Shown: positions 7,452 to 16,535 of the stretch, piece by piece
Layout of the letters: every line of letters starts with the position of its first letter
Position numbering within the stretch: the first letter of the stretch is position 1
Translations under genes and position numbers: made by a program
The notes under the pieces: generated by a model
The model's input: only the letters and a program-made list of their open reading frames with translations
Databases searched by the model: none
What the model was told of the DNA's origin: nothing
DNA from: Roseospira goensis
GTDB lineage: Bacteria; Pseudomonadota; Alphaproteobacteria; Rhodospirillales; Rhodospirillaceae
Direction of reading: 5' to 3'
Assembly: GCF_014197795.1 (NCBI RefSeq)
Contig: NZ_JACIGI010000006.1
Coordinates: forward strand, 60,359-124,358
Length of the DNA stretch: 64,000 bases

Positions 7452-8225
7452 ATGATGTCACCGGCCTCAGGGTATAAACGAGTTGTAATATTCACGAATA
7501 AAAATTATCGCACTCTTTTCTGGTCTATAAAATCAGTAGGCGTCATTAGTTATTCAAGTTCAATAAAAATTTTTTTTCGGTGTTGCGTTGTTATAGCTCT
7601 CCTAAATGTTGTTGCCTGCGAGGCTCCCGGCACGCCGAGGCTGCGTACATTTGCTTCAGACGGGGAGGGCCCTTTCCTTCAAGGATGTCAGAATGTTTCG
7701 CGAACTGCCCGGGCAGATGACTATATAACGGAATTTTACTTAAGCACTTCGGCCTCCGCTTCACTGGAGGGTATAATGCAGGGCTTCGTTGCGGGTGCGT
7801 CGGAGGCTGGCGGGGCTGGCAAGTTCTTGAAGGGAGCTTTCGAAGATTCTGATAAAATTATGGGCAGGCGAACGAACAGCTTGCCATTTGAGCCGGATCC
7901 TTTCTGCCATGGATTCGATGCTGATCCGAGTGCTGTCTCACGCGTCGTTGAAAGTATTCTTCCCCTTTTGGGTAATCCAATTGTCGTTTCTGATCCCGTC
8001 AATGGAGATTTTGAGACTGATTTCAAGCTGCGTCAGCACAAGGCGGCACAGTGGGTTGACCGGTATATTATCAGAGTTATTGAACGAGAGCCGAAAGGAT
8101 CTAATGTATACGTAATGCGATTGCTGTACATATCAAGAGATGGGAAAGTCTTTAATCAGGCCCTTTCTGTCGGTCATAACGAAACCTGGATCCTCACACA
8201 GATCAGGGACCGCCTCCCTCTCTAG
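7452..8225 (+). CDS. orphan AT-rich lipoprotein
   Basis: A 257-aa product if read from the ATG at 7452. The hydrophobic stretch CCVVIALLNVVAC ends in a lipobox (VVAC, Cys 56), so the mature protein should be lipid-anchored. The signal would be oddly long from this start, and the true start may be a non-standard codon nearer the hydrophobic stretch. No domain is recognised. The mature part has two further cysteines (FLQGC and DPFCHGF) and a mixed alpha/beta composition ending in a basic region and DRLPL. Codons such as ATA, AGA, TTA and AAT are common, unlike every neighbouring gene, and G+C falls well below the window average. This suggests recent acquisition. It ends convergently against the Crp-type gene with no space between the stops. 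Confidence 0.7.
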   Translation: MMSPASGYKRVVIFTNKNYRTLFWSIKSVGVISYSSSIKIFFRCCVVIALLNVVACEAPGTPRLRTFASDGEGPFLQGCQNVSRTARADDYITEFYLSTSASASLEGIMQGFVAGASEAGGAGKFLKGAFEDSDKIMGRRTNSLPFEPDPFCHGFDADPSAVSRVVESILPLLGNPIVVSDPVNGDFETDFKLRQHKAAQWVDRYIIRVIEREPKGSNVYVMRLLYISRDGKVFNQALSVGHNETWILTQIRDRLPL

Positions 8226-8944
8226 AGTCCGAGCTCCTGCACCAGCATCTCCAGGCGGGCCACGTCGTTGACCACGAGCGCCTCGCGTTCCCGGGTCACC
8301 AGCCCCTTGCGCGCCAGGTCGTTGAGGACCCGCGCGACGGTCTCGCGCGTGGTCGAGACCCGGCTGGCGATGTCGGCGTGAATCGGGATCGGCCGGATGA
8401 CGGCGCGCCCCTCGGCGTCGACGCCGGCGGTCTCGGCCTGGCGCAGCAGGTCGGCCTGAACCCGGTTGTTGGCGCCGAGGGTGGACAGCTCGACGATGCG
8501 TTCGGTCGCGGTGCGGATGATCGCGGACATGCGTTGCATGACGATCAGGCCGAGGGCCGGGTGTTCAGTGAGAAGGGTCAGGAACCGCGCCGCCGGCAGC
8601 ACGGCGATCCAGCAATCCGTGACGGCGAGCACGCTGGCCGAACGCGGCGCGCCGTCGAAGGCGGCCAGCTCGCCGAAGAATCCGCCGGCCTCGATGTCAT
8701 CAAGCGCCACTTCGCGGCCGGAGGCGGTGTAGATGATGATCCGGGCCGTGCCCTGCACGACGAAGTGCACGTCGCGGCTGTCGCTGTCCCGGTCCAGGAT
8801 CTGTTCCTGGGCGGAGCACCGGCGCCAGTGGCACTGGCGCGCGACCTGCTCCCGATCGGCCTCAGACAACGCGGCGAACAGGCTGACCGCTCCCAGGCCT
8901 GGTGGGCGCGGGGCAATCGCACTGCGCGGAGCGTTGCGAGCCAT
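8222..8944 (-). CDS. Crp/Fnr-family transcription regulator, cAMP-type
   Basis: A 240-aa protein starting at ATG 8944 behind AGGAACGGGG. The cyclic-nucleotide-binding fold covers about 22-135 and has the phosphate-binding pair of E. coli CRP: GEL (E92) and RSAS (R101, S102). The DNA-binding helix-turn-helix is near 186-216 (IHADIASRVSTTRETVARVL). The N-terminus lacks the four Fnr cysteines, so an oxygen-sensing [4Fe-4S] role is unlikely. With two adenylate cyclases 3-7 kb away, cAMP is the natural ligand (inference). Three 15-bp tandem repeats lie 17 bases before the start codon. Its own autoregulation or targets cannot be read from this sequence. Confidence 0.88.
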   Translation of the reverse strand: MARNAPRSAIAPRPPGLGAVSLFAALSEADREQVARQCHWRRCSAQEQILDRDSDSRDVHFVVQGTARIIIYTASGREVALDDIEAGGFFGELAAFDGAPRSASVLAVTDCWIAVLPAARFLTLLTEHPALGLIVMQRMSAIIRTATERIVELSTLGANNRVQADLLRQAETAGVDAEGRAVIRPIPIHADIASRVSTTRETVARVLNDLARKGLVTREREALVVNDVARLEMLVQELGL

Positions 8945-8960
8945 GGAATATCCCCGTTCC

Positions 8961-9005
8961 TGATGCCCGGGTCCCTGATGCCCGGGTCCCTGGTGCCCGG
9001 GTCCG
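8961..9005. repeat. three 15-bp tandem repeats in the leader of the Crp-type gene
   Basis: Two exact copies and one near-copy of TGATGCCCGGGTCCC, each holding the palindrome CCCGGG, sit 17 bases before the start codon of the minus-strand regulator. They are in the leader or promoter. If translated from an upstream start they would encode repeated GHQGP, which I regard as spurious. Variation in copy number would change leader length or spacing. Confidence 0.85.
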
Positions 9006-9172
9006 ATCCCGACCCGTTCGCCGGGCACGCGCCTTGCATCCGGTCGGCACCGCCAATCATGCGGTGGAAAACCGCGGTCTGGCAACACGAAGGCGCCGGT
9101 CGCTCCCTGCGCGACAATGGTCGCGTACTGTTTCCCCTACCGTCCGGCGGGCGGCACCGATAGCATCGCCGC

Positions 9173-11716
9173 ATGAATCGGCACGCAGACCACGCGCGCG
9201 TCGCGGGGACGGAGCCCGCTCCCATACCCGCGGGGGAGCCATGGGCGGCGATCGGCGTCTGTATGGCGTCGCTCGTCCCGGACATGCTGTGCCTGTGCGA
9301 TGCCGACGACCATGTCGTGGAGATGAACCCGGCCGGTCTGGCCCTGCTCGGGGCGGTGTCGGGCGAGGCGGTGCAGGGCCAGCCGTTCGCGCGCTTCATC
9401 CATCGTGATTTCGAACCCCTGGCCGTCCTTGGCCTGGAGGCGCTGGCCGACGAGCCGGAGGGGCTCTCGCTGATCCTGTGTGGTCTGGACGGCGGGGCGC
9501 GGGAGGTGCACGTGCGGGCGCGCCGGGTGGCCGCGCTGGCGCCGGGGGGACCGCCGGGCCTGCTGCTGCATGCCCGCGACGTGACCGCGCAGATCCGCGC
9601 CGTGGAGGGGCTCCTGGCGAGCGAGGCGCGCTTCCGGAGCCTGGTGGAACGGGCGTTCAGCTTCGTGTGTGTGCTGCGGGACGGCCGAGTCGCCTACATG
9701 AACGGGGCGGGGCGTCGTCTGCTGCGGCTGGGGGAGAGCGAATCGATCATCGGCCGCTCCTTCGCCACGCTGCTGCATGCGGATTATGCGGGCGTGTTGG
9801 ACCTGGGTCTGGAAGCTCTGACCGCGGAGCCGGATCTGCTTCCCGTGCGCATGCTGGCGGCGGATGGGGCGGTGCTGGACGTCGAGGCGCGCTTCGTCGG
9901 CTTCGGCGGCGAGGGGGCCGGAACGGTGATGGTGGAGGCGCGCGACATCACCGACCGCAAGCGGGCCGCCCAGGCCCTGCGCGACCGGGAGCAGCGCCTG
10001 AAAGGCATTCTCGATTCGGTCTCCGAGGCCATCGTGACCACCGATGGCGCGGGCATCATCCAGTCGTTCAACCCGGCGGCGCAACGCCTGTTCGGGTATG
10101 CCGCCGACGAGATCGTCGGGCGCCGCGTCGCGGACCTGGTGCCGGACGAGCATGTCGCCGTGCACGAGGCACATTTCCGAGCCCCGGTGGCCGGGTGCCC
10201 TGGCCGCGCGCTCGGCGTCACCCAGGAGCTGGAGGGCCGGCGCAAGGACGGTAGCCGCGTGCCGATCGAGATCGGCGTGACGCGCCTCAACCTCGGCGGA
10301 GGCGTCCTCATCACCGGGATCATCCGCGACATCACCGAGCGCCGCCGGCGCGAGGAGGCGGAGCGGCGCTACACCGAAGACCTCGAAGCCCAGGTCCAGG
10401 CACGCACGCGCGAGGTGCGGCGCCTGGGCCGGCGTACCGAACTGATTCTCAAATCGGCCGGGGACGGCATCATCGGGGTGGACGAGGCCGGGGTCGTCAC
10501 CTTCGCCAACCCCCAGGCCGAGCGCCTGCTGGGCGTCGGCGCGGCGGCCATGCGCGGCCGGGCGCTGGAGTCGGTGTTCCACGTGCGCGACCGCGACGGC
10601 GGCCCGCCGGCGGGCGTTGCCGCCCTGCTGGCCGGGGACGCGGCGGAGACCCAGGGCGAGACCACCGTGCTGCGGCAGAGCGGGCCGGACCTGGTCGCCG
10701 AATACGCGGTGGCCCCGATCACCGACGACGGCCGCTGCGCCGGGGCCGTGGTGATGCTGCGCGACGTCACGGCCCGCAAGGAATTCGAACAGCGCTTGCG
10801 GCTGGCCTTCACCGTGTTCCGAACCACGGCCGAGGCGATCGTGGTCTGCGACCCCGGCCATGCCGTCACCATGGTCAACCCGGCGTTCACCCAGATCACC
10901 GGCCATGCAGAACGAGACGTGATCGGCCGTCCGGTCTCCGACGTCCTGTTCGACCGGCCGGATCGCTTCACGGCCATGGTCGGCGACGTCTTCGGTCGGG
11001 CCGGAACCTGGTCCGACGAGTTCTGGCACCGCCGCGCCGATGGCAGCGCGCTGGCGGTGCGTCTGGTGGCGACGGCGGTGCGCGACGATCAGGGTGAGGT
11101 CCGGAACAGCGCCCTGGTGGTCAGCGACATCACCCAGCGCAAGCGCGACGAGGAGCGCATTCACTATCAGGCCCACCACGATCCGCTGACCGGGCTCGCC
11201 AACCGCACGATGTTCATGGATGTGCTGGCGCGGGCCGTCCACGATTCCAACCAGAGCGGGTGCGGGTTGGCGCTCATGTTCCTGGATCTCGATGGGTTCA
11301 AGAGCGTCAACGACACCCTCGGCCACGATGCCGGCGACCTGCTGCTCAAGGGGGCGGCGCAGCGCATCGCCGGCGCCGCCCGCCAGGGCGACACGGTCGC
11401 CCGCCTGGGCGGCGACGAGTTCACGGTCCTGCTGCCGGGGGTCGCGGAGGCGGACACCGCCGCCCGGGTGGCGGCGCGCATTCTCCGGACGGTCTCGGCG
11501 CCCTACGGTCTGAAGGGACAGGAGGCCCGCATCTCCACCAGCATCGGTGTCGCCATGGCGCCCGGCGACGGCACCGACGCCGAAACGCTGCTGCGGCACG
11601 CCGACGCCGCGATGTACGGCGCGAAAGCCGGCGGCAAGGGTACGGTCCACTTTCACGGCGCCGGCGCCGGGCCGCACCCGGACACCGCCCGCGGGGACGC
11701 GGCCCGGGACGTGTAA
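9173..11716 (+). CDS. multi-PAS diguanylate cyclase
   Basis: An 847-aa soluble protein with about five PAS domains in a row (roughly 25-125, 146-260, 275-390, 425-530 and 540-655) and a coiled-coil joint after the third. A C-terminal GGDEF domain (about 670-830) ends it; there is no EAL domain. The active site is intact: GGDEF at 746-750, with an inhibitory site RQGD five residues before it. It should therefore make c-di-GMP from GTP under product feedback. No membrane helix or signal is seen, so the PAS array senses cytoplasmic cues such as redox state, gases or flavin. It is divergent from the Crp-type gene across 228 bases. Confidence 0.92.
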   Translation: MNRHADHARVAGTEPAPIPAGEPWAAIGVCMASLVPDMLCLCDADDHVVEMNPAGLALLGAVSGEAVQGQPFARFIHRDFEPLAVLGLEALADEPEGLSLILCGLDGGAREVHVRARRVAALAPGGPPGLLLHARDVTAQIRAVEGLLASEARFRSLVERAFSFVCVLRDGRVAYMNGAGRRLLRLGESESIIGRSFATLLHADYAGVLDLGLEALTAEPDLLPVRMLAADGAVLDVEARFVGFGGEGAGTVMVEARDITDRKRAAQALRDREQRLKGILDSVSEAIVTTDGAGIIQSFNPAAQRLFGYAADEIVGRRVADLVPDEHVAVHEAHFRAPVAGCPGRALGVTQELEGRRKDGSRVPIEIGVTRLNLGGGVLITGIIRDITERRRREEAERRYTEDLEAQVQARTREVRRLGRRTELILKSAGDGIIGVDEAGVVTFANPQAERLLGVGAAAMRGRALESVFHVRDRDGGPPAGVAALLAGDAAETQGETTVLRQSGPDLVAEYAVAPITDDGRCAGAVVMLRDVTARKEFEQRLRLAFTVFRTTAEAIVVCDPGHAVTMVNPAFTQITGHAERDVIGRPVSDVLFDRPDRFTAMVGDVFGRAGTWSDEFWHRRADGSALAVRLVATAVRDDQGEVRNSALVVSDITQRKRDEERIHYQAHHDPLTGLANRTMFMDVLARAVHDSNQSGCGLALMFLDLDGFKSVNDTLGHDAGDLLLKGAAQRIAGAARQGDTVARLGGDEFTVLLPGVAEADTAARVAARILRTVSAPYGLKGQEARISTSIGVAMAPGDGTDAETLLRHADAAMYGAKAGGKGTVHFHGAGAGPHPDTARGDAARDV

Positions 11717-12017
11717 TCGGGCGTGTGAGCGGGCGCGTGGCGTGACCGCGATGCGCGCCGACGCGCCATCGGACTGGACCGGGGGCCATCCCTGCTGGTA
11801 TGACCCTGCCACAAACATGGTCGTATGGCGTGTCATCGCGACGTCTGGCGAGGGCGCGGCGTCGGGGGCCCGGTCGCCCGCCGAGTCCGGAAAGGCGGTC
11901 CGGTCCAATCGCGCCCTGGCATCCGTGTGCGGCGCTGGTATCATGGCGCGACACTCGGGTATCCCCGCGACATCCCGCGACATGCGGCCCATCCCCAGAA
12001 CAGGAGAGGAGACACCC
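11717..12017. other. 301-base intergenic stretch before the aldolase gene
   Basis: No gene is supported here. The only open frames are GC-driven shadows. The aldolase ribosome site AGGAGAGGAG (12002-12011) closes the stretch. I see no convincing -35/-10 pair. Confidence 0.5.
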
Positions 12018-13100
12018 ATGGCCCTGGTATCGCTGCGCCAAGTCCTCGATCACGCCGCCGAACACGGCTACGGCGTGCCGGCGTTCAACGTCAACAATAT
12101 GGAACAGGTCCTGTCGATCATGAACGCGGCCCAGAAGACCGATTCCCCGGTCATTCTCCAGGCCAGCCGCGGCGCCCGCAATTATGCCGGCGACATTATG
12201 ATCCGGCACATGATTCAGGCCGTGGCCGAAATGTATCCCGACATTCCGGTCGTGATGCACCAGGACCACGGCAATTCCATGTCGACCTGCCTGTCGGCCA
12301 TCGCCAACGGCTTCAGCTCGGTGATGATGGACGGCTCGCTGGAGGAGGATGCCAAGACCCCGGCCTCGTACGAGTACAACTGCGCCGTCACCGGCAAGGT
12401 CGCCGAGGCCGCCCACATGGTCGGCGTGTCGGTCGAGGGCGAGCTGGGCTGCCTGGGCTCGCTGGAGACCGGCAAGGGCGACAAGGAGGACGGTCACGGC
12501 TTCGAGGGCACGCTGGACCACTCCATGCTGCTGACCGACCCGGACGAGGCCGCCGACTTCGTGGCCCGCACCAAGGTGGATGCCCTGGCGGTGGCGATCG
12601 GCACCAGCCACGGCGCCTACAAGTTCACCCGCGAGCCGACCGGCGACATCCTGGCGATGACCGTCATCAAGGAGATCCACAAGCGGCTGCCGGACACCCA
12701 TCTGGTCATGCACGGCTCCTCGACGGTGCCCAAGGACCTGCAGGAGCTGATCAATGACCACGGCGGCGCCATGCCCGAGACCTGGGGCGTGCCGGTCGCC
12801 GAGATCGTCGAGGGCATCAAGAACGGCGTGCGCAAGGTCAACATCGACACCGACTGCCGCATGGCGATCACCGGTTCCATCCGCAAGGTGCTGGCCGACA
12901 AGCCGGAGGAGTTCGACCCGCGCAAGTACCTGAAGCCCTCCATGGAGGCGATGCAGAAGGTCTGCGAGGACCGCTACGAGGCCTTCGGCACGGCCGGCAA
13001 GGCCTCGAAGATCAAGCCGATCCCGCTGGCCGAGATGGCGAAGCGCTACGCCTCCGGCGAGCTGGATCCCAAGATCAAGACCCAGGCCACGGCGGCGTAA
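12018..13100 (+). CDS. fba: class II fructose-bisphosphate aldolase, Calvin-cycle type
   Basis: A 360-aa zinc-dependent aldolase starting at ATG 12018 behind AGGAGAGGAG. It interconverts fructose 1,6-bisphosphate with glyceraldehyde 3-phosphate and dihydroxyacetone phosphate. Zinc and catalytic elements are visible: [10 protein letters not shown] near 76-85, SSVMMDGS near 98-105, VEGELGCLG near 141-149, [10 protein letters not shown] near 194-203 and VMHGSSTVP near 231-239. Length and the [10 protein letters not shown] insertion match the subgroup used in the Calvin cycle of autotrophic proteobacteria, which also acts on sedoheptulose bisphosphate. It stands alone, 46 kb from glpX-prk-tkt, and ends in a strong stem-loop at 13141-13170, so it is probably monocistronic. 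Confidence 0.95.
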   Translation: MALVSLRQVLDHAAEHGYGVPAFNVNNMEQVLSIMNAAQKTDSPVILQASRGARNYAGDIMIRHMIQAVAEMYPDIPVVMHQDHGNSMSTCLSAIANGFSSVMMDGSLEEDAKTPASYEYNCAVTGKVAEAAHMVGVSVEGELGCLGSLETGKGDKEDGHGFEGTLDHSMLLTDPDEAADFVARTKVDALAVAIGTSHGAYKFTREPTGDILAMTVIKEIHKRLPDTHLVMHGSSTVPKDLQELINDHGGAMPETWGVPVAEIVEGIKNGVRKVNIDTDCRMAITGSIRKVLADKPEEFDPRKYLKPSMEAMQKVCEDRYEAFGTAGKASKIKPIPLAEMAKRYASGELDPKIKTQATAA

Positions 13101-13140
13101 CAGCGGTCGCGGCGCGACAGCGGCACCGACGAGCGACGGG

Positions 13141-13170
13141 GGGCGGGCGGTCCGGACGGGCCGCCCGCCC
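13141..13170 (+). terminator. GC-rich stem-loop terminator after the aldolase gene
   Basis: GGGCGGGCGG and CCGCCCGCCC form a perfect 10-bp stem with a 10-base loop, 41 bases after the aldolase stop. Only a short CTTT follows, so it is a strong stem with a weak U-tract, common in high-GC genomes. Confidence 0.6.
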
Positions 13171-13273
13171 TCGCGCTTTGGGGTCGGGGCACGACGACCG
13201 CCAGCGGGGGCCTCCCGCCCAGGCCGCGGCCCGGTGTTCCGAGGCCGGGTGTTCCGATTGCGGCCCGTCATCG

Positions 13274-13300
13274 TTGACAGGACCGGCGACCGTCTAGACA
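13274..13300 (+). promoter_or_regulatory. possible sigma-70 promoter of the DUF302 gene
   Basis: TTGACA (13274-13279) matches the -35 consensus exactly. TAGACA follows after 15 bases, which is shorter than ideal. The start codon is at 13353. Confidence 0.35.
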
Positions 13301-13352
13301 TGCCGGCGTGGATCCGTTCCGAACCCGCTCTCACCACGAAAGGACCCCGACC

Positions 13353-13835
13353 ATGATCCTGCATCGCCGTGCCCTGGCCCCGCTCGCCCTGGCGGGGGTT
13401 CTGTTCGCCGCCACCGTCACCACCAGCCCGGCCGTGGCCGCCGGCGACGGCCTGGTGCGGCTCCAGAGTCCGCATTCCGTCGACGTCACCCTGCAGCGCC
13501 TCAAGGATGCGATCACGGCCAAGGGGGTGACCATCTTCGCCGAGGTCAATCACGCCGAGGGCGCCGCCGGGGTGGGCAAGGCCCTGCTGCCGACCCAGCT
13601 TCTCGTCTTCGGCAGCCCCAAGATCGGTGCCCCCCTGATGACGGAGGCCCGCACCATCGGCATCGACCTGCCCTTGAAGGCGCTGGTGTACGAGGACGTC
13701 GACGGTCAGGTGTGGCTGGCCTACAACGATCCGGCCTGGTTGGCCGCGCGCCACGGGCTCGCGCCCGACCTGGCCCCGTTCCAGGGCATGACCCAGGCCA
13801 TCGAGGGCTTCGCCGCAGCGGCGGTCACGGAGTAG
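13353..13835 (+). CDS. secreted DUF302 domain protein
   Basis: A 160-aa protein from ATG 13353 with AAAGGA ten bases upstream; the longer frame from 13308 lacks a ribosome site. Residues 1-30 are a Sec signal peptide ending AVAA. The mature protein is one DUF302 domain: a QRLKDAITAKGVTIFAEVNH helix-strand, then PTQLLVFGSPKIGAPLM and the LPLKALVYED strand. DUF302 proteins are small periplasmic or cytoplasmic proteins of unknown chemistry. Some occur beside metal or sulfur oxidation genes. Here the neighbours are an aldolase and an amino acid transporter, which say nothing about its job. Confidence 0.85.
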   Translation: MILHRRALAPLALAGVLFAATVTTSPAVAAGDGLVRLQSPHSVDVTLQRLKDAITAKGVTIFAEVNHAEGAAGVGKALLPTQLLVFGSPKIGAPLMTEARTIGIDLPLKALVYEDVDGQVWLAYNDPAWLAARHGLAPDLAPFQGMTQAIEGFAAAAVTE

Positions 13836-13971
13836 GCAGACGCCGGCGCGCGATGCGGGACTGCCTCCGTTGTTGCCAGGGTGGCGGCGTCGGGGCTATG
13901 ACTCTGACGCAGAGGCGCCATGCGTCCATTTCCGCCGCGATCCGTTCCGCCCGGCCAGGGAGCCCGCCACC

Positions 13972-14820
13972 GTGCCCTCCGCCAGCCCCGCTCCGTCGAC
14001 CGATGCGCCGTCCCGGCCCGCCTCCGGCGAGTCGTCCGGTACGGCGGCCGCGACCGGACCCGTCCTGGCCGTCGAGGACATCCACAAGCGGTTCGGCGAG
14101 ATCGAGGTGCTGCGCGGCATCTCGCTGGAGGCGCACACCGGCGACGTGGTGTCCATCCTGGGCTCCAGCGGGTCGGGCAAGAGCACCTTTCTGCGCTGCC
14201 TGAACTTCCTGGAGACGCCGACGGCCGGCACCATCCGCCTGCACGGCGAGGAGATCCGGACCCGCCGCGACCGATCGGGCGCGTTGCGGCCCGCCAGCCA
14301 CGGCCAGCTCGTGCGGCTGCGGACCCGTGTGGGCATGGTGTTCCAGCAGTTCAATCTTTGGCCGCACATGACGGTCCTCGACAACCTAACGGAGGCGCCG
14401 CGCCGGGTGCGCGGGCTCGGCCGGACGGACGCCATCCGGATGGCGGAGGCGCTGCTGGAAAAGGTCGGGCTGGCCGACCGGCGCGACTACTACCCGGCGC
14501 ACCTGTCGGGTGGCCAGCAGCAACGCGCGGCGATCGCCCGCACCCTGGCGATGGACCCCGAGGTGATCCTGTTCGACGAACCCACCTCGGCGCTGGACCC
14601 GGAACTGGTCGGCGAGGTGCTGGCGGTGATGGAGGCGCTGGCCGAGGAGGGCCGCACCATGCTCATCGTCACCCACGAGATCGGCTTCGCCCGAGACGTG
14701 TCCACGCGCACGCTGTTCCTGCACGAGGGGCGGGTGGAGGAGGAGGGGGCGCCCGAGACCGTACTCACCCATCCCGATTCCGAACGCCTGCGCAAGTTCC
14801 TGGCGCGACACCTGCACTGA
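13972..14820 (+). CDS. polar amino acid ABC transporter, ATP-binding subunit
   Basis: A 282-aa ATPase of the HisP/GlnQ family. The start is taken as GTG 13972, ten bases after AGGGAG, because the open frame further upstream has no ribosome site. A Ser/Pro/Ala-rich head of about 28 residues precedes the ATPase. Walker A is GSSGSGKST (near 65-73), the Q-loop is in VFQQFNLWPH, the signature is LSGGQQQR and Walker B is VILFDEPTSALD. It would energise uptake together with the two permeases downstream. The cluster order is ATPase, binding protein, permease, permease, all on the plus strand. Confidence 0.92.
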   Translation: MPSASPAPSTDAPSRPASGESSGTAAATGPVLAVEDIHKRFGEIEVLRGISLEAHTGDVVSILGSSGSGKSTFLRCLNFLETPTAGTIRLHGEEIRTRRDRSGALRPASHGQLVRLRTRVGMVFQQFNLWPHMTVLDNLTEAPRRVRGLGRTDAIRMAEALLEKVGLADRRDYYPAHLSGGQQQRAAIARTLAMDPEVILFDEPTSALDPELVGEVLAVMEALAEEGRTMLIVTHEIGFARDVSTRTLFLHEGRVEEEGAPETVLTHPDSERLRKFLARHLH

Positions 14821-14897
14821 GCCCACCCCAATTCCCGCGCGCCCGCCCGCCGGATCCGCGCGTTCCTTGCTCCACCGCACCGCAAGAGGGACCCTCC

Positions 14898-15659
14898 ATG
14901 ACCGGATTGCGTACCACCGCCCTGGCGCTGACCGTCGCTGTCGCCACCGCCGTCTCCGCCGGCTCCGCGTTCGCCGCCGATCCGCTGCGCATCGGCACCG
15001 AGGGGGCCTATCCTCCGTTCAACATGGTCGACGAGAACGGCAACCTGCATGGCTTCGACATCGACATCGCCAATGCCTTGTGCGCCGAGATGGAGCGCGA
15101 GTGCACCTTCGTGAAGCAGGACTGGGACGGCATCATCCCGGGCCTGCTGGCCGGCAAGTACGACGCGATCGTCGCCTCCATGTCGATCACAGAGGAGCGC
15201 AAGCAGGCCGTCGACTTCACCGACAAGTATTGGACCAACAAGCTCCAGTTCATCGCCCCGGAGGAGGTCGATCTTGACATCTCGCCCGAAGGCATGGCCG
15301 GCATGACGGTCGGCGCCCAGCGCGCTACCATCTCCGCCCAGTGGGTCGAGGAGAACATGCCCGACGTCGAGATCAAGCTGTACGACACGCAGGAGAACGC
15401 CTACCTCGACCTGGAGGCCGGGCGCATCGACGCGGTCATCGCCGACATGCTGGTGAACTACGAGTGGCTGCAGTCCGAGGCCGGCGCCGGCTTCGAGTTC
15501 AAGGGCGAGCCGGTTTTCGAGAACGACCTGATCGGGATCGCCGTGCGCAAGGGCGAGGACGCGTTGCGCGAGGACCTGAATGCCGCCCTGACCGCCATCG
15601 TCGAGGACGGCACCTACGCCGAGATCAACGCCAAGTACTTCCCGTTCAGCATCTACTGA
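14898..15659 (+). CDS. polar amino acid ABC transporter, periplasmic binding protein
   Basis: A 253-aa protein with a Sec signal ending AFA (about residue 26) and the class 3 binding-protein fold. The segments IGTEGAYPPFNMVDENG and GFDIDIANALCAEM, and later DWDGIIPGLLAGKYDAIVASM, resemble the HisJ/ArgT (lysine, arginine, ornithine, histidine) group closely, so a basic amino acid is the likely ligand (inference). AAGAGGGA precedes ATG 14898. A 177-base gap separates it from the permease gene, with a 7-bp GC-rich inverted repeat at 15696-15728 that could limit read-through. That would give more binding protein than permease, as is usual. Confidence 0.93.
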   Translation: MTGLRTTALALTVAVATAVSAGSAFAADPLRIGTEGAYPPFNMVDENGNLHGFDIDIANALCAEMERECTFVKQDWDGIIPGLLAGKYDAIVASMSITEERKQAVDFTDKYWTNKLQFIAPEEVDLDISPEGMAGMTVGAQRATISAQWVEENMPDVEIKLYDTQENAYLDLEAGRIDAVIADMLVNYEWLQSEAGAGFEFKGEPVFENDLIGIAVRKGEDALREDLNAALTAIVEDGTYAEINAKYFPFSIY

Positions 15660-15836
15660 CGCCGGGACCGACGCCGGCGCATCCCGGCGATCCGGGGCGG
15701 GCGGTCGCTCGACGGATGGCTGCCCGCCGCCCGGACCGAGACGAGGGCGGGTGACCACGAGGCGCCCGCCCGGCTGCCGTCGCCCCGCCCCGCCCCGCCT
15801 GACCCTGACGACCGTGTCCCGGAGGACCCCCGCTCC

Positions 15837-16535
15837 GTGCCCGACCTGCATGGCTTCGGCGGCCAGCTCGCCCTCGGACTGTGGATGACCGTGCGCCTGG
15901 CGCTGTCGGCGCTGGGCATTGGCCTCGTCCTCGGCCTTGCGGGGGCGGCCGCCATGTCGGCCCCGGTCGCGCCGCTGCGCTGGGTGGCGCGGGCCTATAC
16001 GACCATCATCCGGGGCATTCCCGAACTTCTGGTGGTGCTGCTGATCTACTTCGGCGCCTCGGTGGCGCTGATGGCGATCGCGCGGCCGTTCGGCTACACG
16101 GACTACATCGAACTCAGCCCGTTCATCGCCGGGTCGGTGGCGCTCGGCCTGACCTTCGGCGGCTATGCCTCGGAGGTCTTCCGCGGCGCCTTCCAGGCCG
16201 TGCCGCCCGGGCAGTCGGAGGCCGCGCAGGCGCTGGGCATGGGGCGCGCCGCCATCTTTTTCCGCATCGTGCTGCCGCAGGGCTGGCGGCTGGCGCTGCC
16301 CGGGCTGGGCAACCTGTTCCTGGTGCTGATGAAGGACACCGCGCTGGTCTCCGTCATCGGCCTGGAGGAGCTGATGCGCAAGGCGCAGTTCGCGGTGGGG
16401 GCCACCAAGGAGCCGTTCACCTTCTACCTGGCCGCGGCCGTCATCTACCTCGGCCTGACCATCGTCTCGATGGGGACGCTGGCGTGGCTGGAGCGGCGGG
16501 CCAACCGCGGCATGCCGGGGGTGCGGGCGTCATGA
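15837..16535 (+). CDS. polar amino acid ABC transporter, permease 1 (HisQ-like)
   Basis: A 232-aa membrane protein starting at GTG 15837 after CGGAGGA. It has about five helices of the HisQ/ArtQ type and the EAA-loop sequence GQSEAAQALGMGRAAIFFRIVLPQ, shown here in part as EAAQALGMGR, which docks the ATPase. The sequence around TIIRGIPELLVVLLIYFGA is diagnostic of the family. The stop overlaps the start of the second permease (ATGA at 16532-16535), so the two are translationally coupled and should form the heterodimeric channel. Confidence 0.92.
   Translation: MPDLHGFGGQLALGLWMTVRLALSALGIGLVLGLAGAAAMSAPVAPLRWVARAYTTIIRGIPELLVVLLIYFGASVALMAIARPFGYTDYIELSPFIAGSVALGLTFGGYASEVFRGAFQAVPPGQSEAAQALGMGRAAIFFRIVLPQGWRLALPGLGNLFLVLMKDTALVSVIGLEELMRKAQFAVGATKEPFTFYLAAAVIYLGLTIVSMGTLAWLERRANRGMPGVRAS

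Noticed and set aside
11421-13754. Very long minus-strand open frames opposite the cyclase, aldolase and other plus-strand genes
   Set aside because: At about 70% G+C the antisense frames are kept open by codon bias. Their translations are rich in His, Arg, Gly and Gln without domains, and the sense frames encode known families.
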